Assembly (NCBI RefSeq): GCF_014596565.1
Contig: NZ_NOIN01000003.1
Span: 186,001-250,000, forward strand
Length of the DNA: 64,000 nt
From: Pseudomonas sp. PSB18
GTDB taxonomy: Bacteria > Pseudomonadota > Gammaproteobacteria > Pseudomonadales > Pseudomonadaceae
Direction: 5' to 3'
This document shows, one piece after another, positions 7,229 through 14,964 of this stretch (position 1 is its first letter; the number at the start of each line of letters is the position of its first letter). The notes under the pieces are model-generated. The model was not told where the DNA came from. It saw only the letters and a list, made by a program, of their open reading frames with translations, and searched no databases. A program made the translations under genes and the position numbers.

Positions 7229-7271
7229 TAGCGCCCAGCAGGGACGAGGGTTGGCGCCCTTTTCGAGCGCG

Positions 7272-7300
7272 AAAAAAAACCCGCACATCGGCGGGTTTTA
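7272..7300 (-). terminator. Terminator of the repressor gene
   Basis: On the minus strand AAACCCGC, a six-base loop, GCGGGTTT and then a run of T. It lies 17 bases after the repressor stop and insulates the repressor message from the lytic promoter downstream. Confidence 0.85.
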
Positions 7301-7316
7301 TCTGACAGCGGAAGGG

Positions 7317-8060
7317 TTAGCGGGCGTACATGCCCCACCAGAAGACATGACCGAGGATGACGATCTGCTCATCCTGCATTTCCTGGAAGCTGTAGTCTTC
7401 GTCCGGATGCTCATCGCGATTGAAGCTGCGCAGGCGGATGCCGGTAGGCAGACGATACAGCTGTTTCACCCGCAACTGGCCGTTGTGATTGATGGCGTAG
7501 AGGTCACCGTCGACGATGTCGCCGATCCCGCATTTTCCCGCGTTCACCCCCACCGTGGCCCCGTCGCGCAGCACCGGCAACATGCTGTTGCCACGCACCG
7601 TCACGCATTTGGCCTGGTCGAACTGCACGCCGTTATGACGCAGGCTGCGCTTGCCAAAGCGCAGGCTGGAGCGCTCGCTCTCCTCGATGACGAATCTTCC
7701 TGATCCAGCAGCCAATTCAACCTCACGCAGAAAAGGAACCGACACTTCGTCTTCTTCGACAGGGGTATCGTCGTCCCACAGGCTTATGTCCTTGAGTTCG
7801 GAATGCGGCTCGTCGCGGCGGCTGTTGCCGGCAAGCGCAACCTCGGCGCGCCCACGCAACTGGTCGGTGCTCACGGCAAAGTATTCGGCAATCTTCGAGA
7901 TGTGTTTATCCGAAGGATCGACGATCTTGCCGCTGAGGATCCGCGAGAGGGTGGATTGAGGCACGCCGGTACGCCGGTGAAGCTCCGTGGGGGAGATCCC
8001 GTGCTGATCGAGCAATGCTCTTAATACGGTAGAAACGTTGCGTTTTTGCATAACGCGCAT
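7317..8060 (-). CDS. prtR: SOS-cleavable phage-type repressor (PrtR/CI-like, XRE + S24)
   Basis: A 247-residue repressor. The N-terminal helix-turn-helix (residues about 10-62, ISPTELHRRTGVPQSTLSRILSG) binds DNA; the C-terminal S24 domain carries the self-cleavage site Ala118-Gly119 (VELAAGSGRF) with catalytic Ser159 (RGNSMLP) and Lys199 (LRVKQLY). After DNA damage, RecA filaments should provoke cleavage and induce the tailocin. The ATG at 8060 is used; an in-frame ATG at 8051 (MQKRNV) is equally possible and neither has a strong ribosome site. An open frame to 8255 is unsupported. An ATGC-N6-GCAT operator lies just upstream, implying autoregulation. Unlike P. aeruginosa, no prtN activator gene is seen. 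Confidence 0.92.
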   Translation of the reverse strand: MRVMQKRNVSTVLRALLDQHGISPTELHRRTGVPQSTLSRILSGKIVDPSDKHISKIAEYFAVSTDQLRGRAEVALAGNSRRDEPHSELKDISLWDDDTPVEEDEVSVPFLREVELAAGSGRFVIEESERSSLRFGKRSLRHNGVQFDQAKCVTVRGNSMLPVLRDGATVGVNAGKCGIGDIVDGDLYAINHNGQLRVKQLYRLPTGIRLRSFNRDEHPDEDYSFQEMQDEQIVILGHVFWWGMYAR

Positions 8061-8086
8061 GATGCTTGTTCTTTTTGCGGAACACA

Positions 8087-8102
8087 AATGCTGATTTGCA
8101 TA
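8087..8102. promoter_or_regulatory. Operator upstream of the repressor gene
   Basis: AATGC TGATTT GCATA, the same ATGC-N6-GCAT palindrome as the three sites at the lytic promoter, 27 bases before the repressor start. A further half-site-rich stretch (TGCATAAAAATGCAT) follows immediately. This points to autoregulation of the repressor. A weak -35/-10 pair (TTGCAG and TTTATG on the minus strand) overlaps it. Confidence 0.6.
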
Positions 8103-8123
8103 AAAATGCATAAAACGCGTTCT

Positions 8124-8151
8124 GCAAGCTCCATTGTGGCGAGGGAGCTTG
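8124..8151. repeat. Small inverted repeat, REP-like
   Basis: CAAGCTCC and GGAGCTTG flank a short core containing TGTGGCGAGGGAGCTTG, which looks like one arm of the other REP type seen at 53741-53874. It lies between the repressor and the O-antigen ligase-like gene. Confidence 0.45.
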
Positions 8152-8335
8152 GGACAGCATAACGGCTCCAAACTCACACATCTGAGCCATTGACCGGTTG
8201 AATTCAATCCTCGCAATGTGCTGAGCGAAGAAAACCAAGGAAGGTCAGGCATCACAAAGCGGAGAGCCTCGTGGGCAAGATGCTGGGCCTAGCCCGACAC
8301 CGAAAATCGATGCCGGGCCGAAAAAATACAGCCGG

Positions 8336-9664
8336 TTAAATTGCCTTCGCTCGATTCTTCAGACCACCGAGCAAGCCGAACAGGAAGAAAGCCAGAGCGC
8401 CAGCACTTGGCACGATCAAGATATCCCAGGCCATGGCCATTGGTCCGAACGCCATCAACACGGCGGCCCATGCAAAGAATTGTTCAGTTGAGCGCTCGGC
8501 AGATTTGCTACCCGTTATGGCGGATTTCAGGTTTAGAAAGATCATTGCTCCAAATGGAATGAAGAAGATCAGCCCCCCCTTCCATAACAGAGTCAGGTAA
8601 TAAACGTGGGTCGAGCTGTTTGCTTCTAAGCCAGGTGTCATCCCCTCGGAGGAGTACCGACCATATCCCCCAAAACCGTTGCCGATGATCGGACTTGTCA
8701 AAACTTCCTTAACGCCAGCAATAGCGAGCTCAACGCGACCAGTTGCGAATTGGTCGGCCTGTTTCACCAGGTTCTGGGAATCTGCTTTTTCACTCGTTCC
8801 ACCGGAAACCCCAGTTTCTTCGGACAGCACTTGGATAGAAGTGACCAGACGGCTTTCACTCGCTCCCCTCACGTACGTCATAACCAAAGCCAGCAACATG
8901 GCAAGGATGACCGCGCCGCAAATACGCCGGGCGGCCGAGTGCCGGATTGCATAGATGACAACCGATCCAAGAATCCACACCTGCAGGATTTGGGCGCTTC
9001 GAGAATCGCTGCCAGTGATCAGAAAAAACGCACAGAACAGCGCGCCCCATAGCAGCGCCATAACAGGCTTGGAGGATTTGCCACCGATAATCGTTCCGCA
9101 CAAGATCATCGCCTGCAAGCACAACAGGTGCGCAAGGCTCAAGACTCCAAACGTTGCGAATACAGGAAGCCCGAGGAACTCGACATTCATCGCCGCAAAC
9201 CCACTCGGACCGATATATATCCGAACGTTCTGTTCAAGGTAGAGTATTCGGACAGTAACGACGATGAGGAAAATGGCAGAGAACAGCGACAACCAAAAGA
9301 ACACCTTAGAAATGTCATTACTTTTCGACACATACTTCCCAAGAAACAGGAACGACGGCGCAAACATAATCAGCACTAATGAAAATATATGCTTAACTAC
9401 TTCTCCGTCAGGCGAAAATTTATTCGCGATAAAGATCGAAACCAGCCCAAGCGTCATTGCAGACAGGTAAGCGATGCTTGTACGACCAAAGCTCATCAGA
9501 AATGCAATTCCGATGAGCGGCGCGAGCAGAAAGGCCGGATTAATGTCGTATCCCATCAGCGAAAACATAACTATTGGCAGAGACATAGCAGCGCCAATGA
9601 CGGGCACGAACATACTGCCATCGAACTTCATATTTATAGAATTTACCTTTTGGGAAACAGACAT
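8336..9664 (-). CDS. O-antigen ligase/polymerase family membrane protein (Wzy_C/WaaL-like)
   Basis: A 442-residue inner-membrane protein with about ten or more hydrophobic segments. It starts at the ATG at 9664 (MSVSQKVNSINMKFDG) after a GGAAGG site; a frame extension to 9709 is unsupported. A long periplasmic loop (about residues 285-370) carries QFATGRVELAIAG, SPIIGNGFGGYG and SSTHVYYLTLLWKGG. The R..L...G...A..SPIIGNGFG...H..YL..L...G pattern is the signature of O-antigen ligases and polymerases (Wzy_C). It would join or polymerise surface polysaccharide. The gene is isolated, A+T-richer than its neighbours, and wedged between the tailocin repressor and mutS, suggesting horizontal gain. 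Ligase versus polymerase cannot be decided from sequence. Confidence 0.85.
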   Translation of the reverse strand: MSVSQKVNSINMKFDGSMFVPVIGAAMSLPIVMFSLMGYDINPAFLLAPLIGIAFLMSFGRTSIAYLSAMTLGLVSIFIANKFSPDGEVVKHIFSLVLIMFAPSFLFLGKYVSKSNDISKVFFWLSLFSAIFLIVVTVRILYLEQNVRIYIGPSGFAAMNVEFLGLPVFATFGVLSLAHLLCLQAMILCGTIIGGKSSKPVMALLWGALFCAFFLITGSDSRSAQILQVWILGSVVIYAIRHSAARRICGAVILAMLLALVMTYVRGASESRLVTSIQVLSEETGVSGGTSEKADSQNLVKQADQFATGRVELAIAGVKEVLTSPIIGNGFGGYGRYSSEGMTPGLEANSSTHVYYLTLLWKGGLIFFIPFGAMIFLNLKSAITGSKSAERSTEQFFAWAAVLMAFGPMAMAWDILIVPSAGALAFFLFGLLGGLKNRAKAI

Positions 9665-10283
9665 TCTCACCCTTCCTGGATAGATGAAAGAGTTGAAGCA
9701 CTGCCGCAAGGTGGGCCCTCACCCATGCATCAACTCGAAACTCCGCCGACAGAGCACTGCACAAGGCATGAAACCCTTGGTTGAGCACTTGACGACTGTG
9801 CGCCGAGGATACATCAGCCCAAAATGTTTCACTAGGTTTCAGTTCCCAGGAGTGCCCTCCGCTCGGTTATCTGGTCACCTTCCCGTAGGTTGACTGCGGG
9901 GGAAGCGCTGCAAAAAAACCTCCTCCGGGCGCCAGCAAGGCGGCGAGATTTCCACGAGAAATTTCCGTGAAATTGCCAGCAACGTATACTCCCACAGAGA
10001 GTTGCGAGCAGGTTGTGCAAACATCGGTGCGTTCAAGCGCAACGGCACTGCCGCTGGGGTCGTCGGTGTAGCGCTGCAAGACCTCCGCGCAGTCACTCAC
10101 CAATACCGACAAACAGGGCAATAAAATACGTAGCAACTTGGCAACCACACCGGAGCTAAGATGACAGCGCGCTACCTGCGCCTTCGCGAAACGCGACATA
10201 GCCAAGCCTCCGGCAGTCCCGAAAAAATCCCTGTAGTATTAGATAATTGCCCCGTGTCAAATAGACAGATAGAGCTAAAGCCT
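9665..10283. other. Intergenic region between the O-antigen ligase-like gene and mutS
   Basis: About 620 bases between divergent genes. The right part holds an A+T-rich stretch (TATTAGATAAT near 10238-10248) that could be the -10 region for mutS. A minus-strand open frame at 9867-10205 (112 codons, with DVCTTCSQLSVGVYVAGN) has fair codon usage but no ribosome site, family match or clear start; it may be a gene remnant at the edge of the tailocin insertion. No recognisable att site or repeat was found. Confidence 0.4.
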
Positions 10284-12854
10284 TTGAATACCGACGTTTC
10301 CAGCCACACCCCAATGATGCAACAGTACTGGCGCCTGAAGAATCAACACCCCGATCAGTTGATGTTCTATCGCATGGGCGACTTCTACGAGATCTTCTAC
10401 GAGGACGCGAAGAAGGCCGCGAAGCTGTTGGACATCACCCTGACGGCGCGTGGGCAATCGGCGGGCATGGCGATTCCGATGTGTGGGATTCCTTACCATG
10501 CGGCGGAAGGGTACCTGGCGAAACTGGTCAAGCTCGGTGAGTCGGTAGTGATCTGCGAGCAGGTCGGTGACCCGGCCACCAGCAAGGGGCCGGTGGAACG
10601 GCAAGTGGTGCGGATCATCACGCCGGGCACGGTCAGCGATGAGGCGTTGCTGGATGAACGCCGGGACAACCTGATTGCCGCCGTGCTGGGGGACGAGCGT
10701 CTGTTCGGCCTGGCGGTGCTGGACATCACCAGTGGCAATTTCTCGGTGCTGGAGATCAAGGGTTGGGAAAACCTGCTGGCGGAGCTGGAGCGGGTCAATC
10801 CGGTGGAGCTGTTGATTCCGGACGACTGGCCCAAGGACCTGCCGGCAGAAAAACGCCGTGGCGTTCGGCGTCGGGCGCCGTGGGATTTCGAGCGCGACTC
10901 GGCGCTGAAAAGTCTTTGCCAACAATTTTCCACCCAGGACCTCAAAGGTTTCGGTTGCGAGAACCTGACCCTGGCCATCGGCGCCGCCGGTTGCCTTTTG
11001 GCCTACGCCAAGGAAACCCAACGCACCGCCCTGCCCCATTTGCGCAGCCTGCGCCACGAGCGCCTGGACGACACGGTAGTGCTGGACGGCGCGAGCCGGC
11101 GCAATCTGGAATTGGACACCAACCTGGCCGGCGGACGGGACAACACCTTGCAGTCGGTGGTCGATCGTTGCCAGACCGCCATGGGCAGCCGGCTGCTGAC
11201 ACGTTGGCTGAACCGTCCCCTGCGGGATCTGACGGTGTTGCTGGCGCGACAGACCTCCATTACCTGCCTGCTGGATCGTTATCGCTTCGAGCAACTGCAA
11301 CCGCAGCTCAAGGAAATCGGTGACATCGAGCGGATCCTGGCGCGTATCGGCCTGCGTAACGCCCGGCCACGGGATCTGGCGCGCCTGCGCGATGCCCTCG
11401 GCGCGCTACCGGAACTTCAGGTGGCGATGACCGACCTCGAAGCGCCGCACCTGCAACAACTGGCGCGTATCACCAGCACGTACCCGGACCTGGCCGCGTT
11501 GCTGGAAAAAGCCATCATCGATAACCCGCCCGCCGTGATCCGTGACGGTGGCGTACTGAAAACCGGCTATGACGCCGAGCTCGACGAGCTGCAAGCACTG
11601 AGCGAAAACGCCGGTCAGTTCCTGATCGACCTCGAAGCCCGGGAAAAAGCCCGTACCGGCCTGAGCAACCTCAAGGTCGGCTACAACCGCATCCACGGCT
11701 ACTTCATCGAATTGCCGAGCAAACAGGCCGAGCAAGCACCGGCCGACTACGTTCGTCGCCAGACCCTCAAGGGCGCCGAACGCTTCATCACCCCGGAACT
11801 CAAGGCCTTCGAAGACAAGGCATTGTCTGCCAAGAGCCGTGCCCTGGCCCGGGAGAAGATGCTCTACGAAGCGCTGCTCGAAGACCTGATCAGCCAACTG
11901 CCGCCCCTGCAGGACACCGCGGCCGCCCTGGCGGAGCTGGACGTGCTGAGCAACCTGGCCGAGCGCGCGCTGAACCTGGACCTCAACTGCCCGCGCTTCG
12001 TCAGCGAGCCGTGCATGCGCATCAGCCAGGGCCGACACCCGGTGGTCGAGCAGGTACTGACCACCCCGTTCGTGGCCAATGACCTGAGCCTGGACGACAA
12101 CACCCGCATGCTGGTGATCACCGGTCCGAACATGGGCGGTAAATCCACCTACATGCGCCAGACCGCACTGATCGTGCTGCTGGCCCACATTGGCAGCTTC
12201 GTACCCGCGGCCAGCTGCGAATTGTCCCTGGTGGACCGGATATTCACCCGGATCGGCTCCAGCGATGACCTGGCCGGCGGGCGTTCCACGTTCATGGTGG
12301 AAATGAGCGAAACCGCCAACATCCTGCACAACGCCACCGAGCGCAGCCTGGTGCTGATGGACGAGGTCGGGCGCGGCACCAGTACCTTCGACGGCCTGTC
12401 GCTGGCCTGGGCGGCGGCCGAACGCCTGGCGCACCTGCGGGCCTACACGCTGTTCGCCACCCATTATTTCGAGCTGACGGTGCTGCCGGAAAGCCAGCCG
12501 CTGGTGGCCAACGTTCACCTCAACGCCACCGAGCACAACGAACGCATCGTGTTCCTGCACCATGTACTGCCCGGCCCGGCCAGCCAGAGCTACGGCCTGG
12601 CAGTGGCACAACTGGCGGGTGTGCCAGCCGAGGTGATCAGCCGCGCCCGCGAGCACTTGAGCCGCCTGGAAACCTCCAGCCTGCCCCATGAAACACCGCG
12701 TCCTAGCAAAGGCAAACCGGCCATACCGCAGCAAAGCGACCTGTTCGCCAGCCTGCCCCACCCCGTACTCGACGAACTGGCCAAGCTCGACCTGGACGAC
12801 CTGACACCACGCCGGGCATTGGATTTACTCTATGCATTGAAGACACGGATCTAA
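10284..12854 (+). CDS. mutS: DNA mismatch repair protein MutS
   Basis: An 856-residue mismatch-recognition ATPase. The N-terminal mismatch-binding motif GDFYE lies near residues 34-38 ([16 protein letters not shown]); connector, lever and clamp domains follow; the ATPase has Walker [10 protein letters not shown] near 613-621, DEVGRGTST and the FATHYFELT helix. The C-terminal tail [12 protein letters not shown] is the dimer/tetramer motif. The start is taken as a TTG at 10284 (then [15 protein letters not shown]), matching the family N-terminus and length (E. coli 853). A frame open back to an ATG at 10161 adds 41 residues unlike any MutS and spans the likely promoter. mutS flanks the tailocin. 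Confidence 0.95.
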   Translation: MNTDVSSHTPMMQQYWRLKNQHPDQLMFYRMGDFYEIFYEDAKKAAKLLDITLTARGQSAGMAIPMCGIPYHAAEGYLAKLVKLGESVVICEQVGDPATSKGPVERQVVRIITPGTVSDEALLDERRDNLIAAVLGDERLFGLAVLDITSGNFSVLEIKGWENLLAELERVNPVELLIPDDWPKDLPAEKRRGVRRRAPWDFERDSALKSLCQQFSTQDLKGFGCENLTLAIGAAGCLLAYAKETQRTALPHLRSLRHERLDDTVVLDGASRRNLELDTNLAGGRDNTLQSVVDRCQTAMGSRLLTRWLNRPLRDLTVLLARQTSITCLLDRYRFEQLQPQLKEIGDIERILARIGLRNARPRDLARLRDALGALPELQVAMTDLEAPHLQQLARITSTYPDLAALLEKAIIDNPPAVIRDGGVLKTGYDAELDELQALSENAGQFLIDLEAREKARTGLSNLKVGYNRIHGYFIELPSKQAEQAPADYVRRQTLKGAERFITPELKAFEDKALSAKSRALAREKMLYEALLEDLISQLPPLQDTAAALAELDVLSNLAERALNLDLNCPRFVSEPCMRISQGRHPVVEQVLTTPFVANDLSLDDNTRMLVITGPNMGGKSTYMRQTALIVLLAHIGSFVPAASCELSLVDRIFTRIGSSDDLAGGRSTFMVEMSETANILHNATERSLVLMDEVGRGTSTFDGLSLAWAAAERLAHLRAYTLFATHYFELTVLPESQPLVANVHLNATEHNERIVFLHHVLPGPASQSYGLAVAQLAGVPAEVISRAREHLSRLETSSLPHETPRPSKGKPAIPQQSDLFASLPHPVLDELAKLDLDDLTPRRALDLLYALKTRI

Positions 12855-12871
12855 CGCAAGGGCGTTCAAGC

Positions 12872-12880
12872 TGTTAGAAT
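12872..12880 (+). promoter_or_regulatory. Candidate fdxA promoter (extended -10)
   Basis: TGTTAGAAT, an extended -10 (TG, one base, TAGAAT), 108 bases before the fdxA start. The same TGTTAGAATCGCG occurs before map at 48788. No strong -35 is visible, as expected for extended -10 promoters. Confidence 0.45.
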
Positions 12881-12987
12881 CGCGCGCGGTTTGGGATGCT
12901 GCGGACTATTAGCCTGGTCCGCTCCCAAGCCTGGCGACCCCACCGTGAAGAGGGATCCGCTGCCGCCGCCTGAGGAGAGAATTAGAA

Positions 12988-13311
12988 ATGACCTTCGTCG
13001 TCACCGACAACTGCATCAAGTGCAAGTACACCGACTGCGTAGAAGTCTGTCCGGTGGACTGCTTCTACGAAGGGCCGAATTTCCTGGTCATTCACCCGGA
13101 TGAGTGCATCGACTGCGCCCTGTGTGAACCGGAATGCCCGGCGAACGCCATTTTCTCGGAAGACGAAGTGCCGTCCGGCATGGAGAACTTCATCGAGCTG
13201 AACGCCGAGCTGGCGGACATCTGGCCGAACATCACCGAGAAGAAAGATGCGCTGCCGGACGCTGAAGAGTGGGATGGCAAGCCAGGCAAGATCGCAGACC
13301 TCGAACGCTGA
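12988..13311 (+). CDS. fdxA: 7Fe ferredoxin FdxA
   Basis: A 107-residue ferredoxin with one [3Fe-4S] and one [4Fe-4S] cluster of the Azotobacter FdI type. The N-terminal motif [18 protein letters not shown] and the second motif [12 protein letters not shown] supply the cysteine ligands, and an acidic C-terminal extension ([17 protein letters not shown]) is typical. It acts as a small soluble electron carrier; its partner is not shown by the context. The ribosome site GAGGAGAG precedes the ATG. Gene order mutS-fdxA-rsmZ-rpoS is conserved in Pseudomonas. Confidence 0.95.
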   Translation: MTFVVTDNCIKCKYTDCVEVCPVDCFYEGPNFLVIHPDECIDCALCEPECPANAIFSEDEVPSGMENFIELNAELADIWPNITEKKDALPDAEEWDGKPGKIADLER

Positions 13312-13327
13312 TCATCCGCGTTCTTCG

Positions 13328-13352
13328 AAAAGGCCCCTTGCGGGCCTTTTTG
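13328..13352 (+). terminator. Terminator of fdxA
   Basis: AAAAGGCCCC TTGC GGGCC followed by a T run, 17 bases after the fdxA stop; a standard rho-independent terminator. Confidence 0.9.
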
Positions 13353-13360
13353 CTTTCCGG

Positions 13361-13420
13361 TGGCCGAATCGAACGCAGAGCGTCCGTAGAGGCATACCCA
13401 CGCAGAGCGTGGGCACGATT
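13361..13420. repeat. Repeat element, CGCAGAGCGT family, copy 1
   Basis: GGCCGAA..CGCAGAGCGTCCGTAGAGGCATACCCACGCAGAGCGTGGG (given here in parts) contains the hairpin CCCACGCAGAGCGTGGG. A near-identical copy lies at 58131-58183 after csdE. Both are just downstream of genes, so the element may stabilise 3' ends or be a mobile repeat. Confidence 0.75.
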
Positions 13421-13429
13421 CGCAGGCAA

Positions 13430-13561
13430 AAAAAAGGGGCGGTTTGACCCGCCCACATTTTTTCCCTAATCCCTTTGATCCTTTTCATCATCCTGATGAA
13501 TCGCATCCTGCGATGTCCTTCCTTCCCCATCGTCCGTGACGGGTGTGTCTGTCCGTCGACA
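13430..13561 (-). ncRNA. rsmZ: RsmZ regulatory RNA (RsmA/RsmE-sequestering)
   Basis: On the minus strand a transcript starting TGTCGACGGACAGACA and ending in a rho-independent terminator (GGGCGG, loop, CCGCCC, T run at 13435-13428). It carries at least seven GGA motifs (CGGAC twice, AAGGAAGGAC, CAGGATGC, CAGGATGA, AAGGATC, GGGATT), several in hairpin loops such as CATCGCAGGATGCGAT. That is the design of Rsm RNAs, which titrate the translational repressors RsmA/RsmE. Location between fdxA and rpoS, opposite to fdxA, is that of rsmZ in Pseudomonas. Exact ends are inferred from the promoter and terminator. Confidence 0.93.
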
Positions 13562-13569
13562 CAGGACTG

Positions 13570-13597
13570 ATATTAGTGTTTTCCCCAGCGAGTGCAA
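13570..13597 (-). promoter_or_regulatory. rsmZ promoter
   Basis: On the minus strand TTGCAC (13597-13592), 16 bases, TAATAT (13575-13570), placing the start near 13561-13563, exactly where the conserved TGTCGACGG 5' end begins. Confidence 0.7.
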
Positions 13598-13725
13598 TTC
13601 ATCCGAAGCGGCCGACAGCACCTGTCATGCTTCGTTCATCTATCTAAATACCCTTTAAAATCAATTAGATACAAAAAACAAACGGCCTTGATTGTCGTCT
13701 GTCCCCGGCCACGAGAAACCGAACG

Positions 13726-13753
13726 CTTACACAACACTAGGCAAAAGCTTACA
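13726..13753 (-). promoter_or_regulatory. Candidate GacA upstream activating region of rsmZ
   Basis: Two TGTAAG half-sites on the minus strand (13753-13748 and 13731-13726), about 165-190 bases upstream of the rsmZ start. GacA-controlled Rsm RNA genes have a conserved TGTAAG-N6-CTTACA element at about this distance. The second arm is not well matched here, so the exact site is uncertain. Confidence 0.45.
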
Positions 13754-13802
13754 AGCCGAGCCGGAAACGCGGCAGGAGCGGAAACAGTCCTCCCAGAAAC
13801 GG

Positions 13803-13830
13803 CAAAGCCCCGAACCAGTCGGGGCTTTTC
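13803..13830 (-). terminator. Terminator after rpoS
   Basis: AAGCCCCGA, short loop, TCGGGGCTT, 21 bases after the rpoS stop. The hairpin is symmetric and could end transcription in either direction. Confidence 0.75.
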
Positions 13831-13850
13831 CTGCTGCACTTGCCGGGTTG

Positions 13851-14858
13851 CTATTGGAACAGCGATTCGCTCGACAAACCATTCTTCTCCAGGATCTCGC
13901 GCAGACGCTTGAGACCCTCCACCTGAATCTGCCTCACCCGTTCGCGGGTCAAACCAATTTCCAGGCCTACGTCTTCCAGGGTGCTGCTTTCATGGCCGCG
14001 CAGGCCAAAGCGGCGGATCACCACTTCCCGCTGCTTGTCCGTCAGCTCCGAAAGCCATTGGTCGATGCTCTGGGACAAGTCGTCATCCTGAAGCAGTTCA
14101 CAAGGGTCCGTGGGACGTTCGTCAGTCAGGGTGTCCAGCAGGGTCTTGTCCGAGTCCGGCCCCAGCGAGACGTCCACCGAGGAAACCCGCTCATTGAGCC
14201 CAAGCATGCGCTTGACCTCGCCTACCGGTTTTTCCAGCAGGTTGGCGATCTCTTCGGGTGAAGGTTCATGATCGAGCTTCTGGGTCAGCTCCCGGGCAGC
14301 CCGCAGGTAGACGTTAAGCTCCTTGACCACATGAATCGGCAACCGGATGGTGCGCGTCTGATTCATGATCGCCCGTTCGATGGTCTGGCGGATCCACCAG
14401 GTGGCGTAGGTCGAGAAGCGGAAGCCTCGCTCGGGGTCGAATTTCTCGACGGCGCGAATCAGACCCAGGTTGCCCTCTTCGATCAGGTCCAGCAGCGATA
14501 GCCCACGATTGACATAGCGTCGGGCGATTTTCACCACCAGGCGCAGGTTGCTTTCAATCATTCGTTTGCGACCGGCCGGGTCACCGCTTTGCGACAGGCG
14601 CGCAAAATGAACTTCTTCCTCGGGGGAGAGCAGTGGTGAGAAACCGATTTCGTTGAGGTACAGCTGAGTGGCGTCCAGCGCCCGGGTGTAATCGATGTAC
14701 TTATGTTGTTTAAGTGAAGCGGAGTGTCTGGATTTGGCACGAACGGAAGGAGGAGACGCTCCCTCATCATTCGACATCGAATCCATAGCGATGCCGGTCT
14801 CCATCAGGAGAACCTCATCGTCGATGTCAAACTCCGGCACTTCTTTACTGAGAGCCAT
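13851..14858 (-). CDS. rpoS: Stationary-phase sigma factor RpoS
   Basis: A 335-residue sigma-70 family factor for stress and stationary-phase genes. Region 1.2 starts at [17 protein letters not shown]; region 2 contains [60 protein letters not shown] in order (core binding, then -10 recognition); region 4 ends with [22 protein letters not shown], the -35 helix-turn-helix. The ATG at 14858 has an AAAGGA site. It follows nlpD on the same strand; in Pseudomonas the main rpoS promoter lies within nlpD. The neighbouring rsmZ links Gac/Rsm control to the same locus. Confidence 0.97.
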   Translation of the reverse strand: MALSKEVPEFDIDDEVLLMETGIAMDSMSNDEGASPPSVRAKSRHSASLKQHKYIDYTRALDATQLYLNEIGFSPLLSPEEEVHFARLSQSGDPAGRKRMIESNLRLVVKIARRYVNRGLSLLDLIEEGNLGLIRAVEKFDPERGFRFSTYATWWIRQTIERAIMNQTRTIRLPIHVVKELNVYLRAARELTQKLDHEPSPEEIANLLEKPVGEVKRMLGLNERVSSVDVSLGPDSDKTLLDTLTDERPTDPCELLQDDDLSQSIDQWLSELTDKQREVVIRRFGLRGHESSTLEDVGLEIGLTRERVRQIQVEGLKRLREILEKNGLSSESLFQ

Positions 14859-14923
14859 TGTTATAGTCCTTTGGTGAGTTCGACCTCAAGCTCAAGCGAC
14901 GCCTTTATCCTTGGCAACGCTGG

Positions 14924-14954
14924 AGCCTGTTCCCTCTACGTGACGGAACAGGCT
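14924..14954 (-). promoter_or_regulatory. Hairpin between nlpD and rpoS (rpoS leader)
   Basis: A perfect 10-bp inverted repeat AGCCTGTTCC / GGAACAGGCT, 11 bases after the nlpD stop and 66 before the rpoS start. It lacks a T run on the minus strand, so it is more likely a stabilising or regulatory leader structure than a full terminator. Confidence 0.55.
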
Positions 14955-14964
14955 GACAAGCAAA

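Noticed and set aside
8060..8255. Longer N-terminus for the repressor in the same open frame
   Set aside because: It would translate the operator and promoter region and does not resemble a helix-turn-helix lead; starts at 8060 or 8051 fit the family.
8283..8335. Inverted repeat after the O-antigen ligase-like gene as a terminator
   Set aside because: The stem CCCGACA/TGCCGGG has a mismatch and the T run precedes rather than follows it on the minus strand; termination not convincing.
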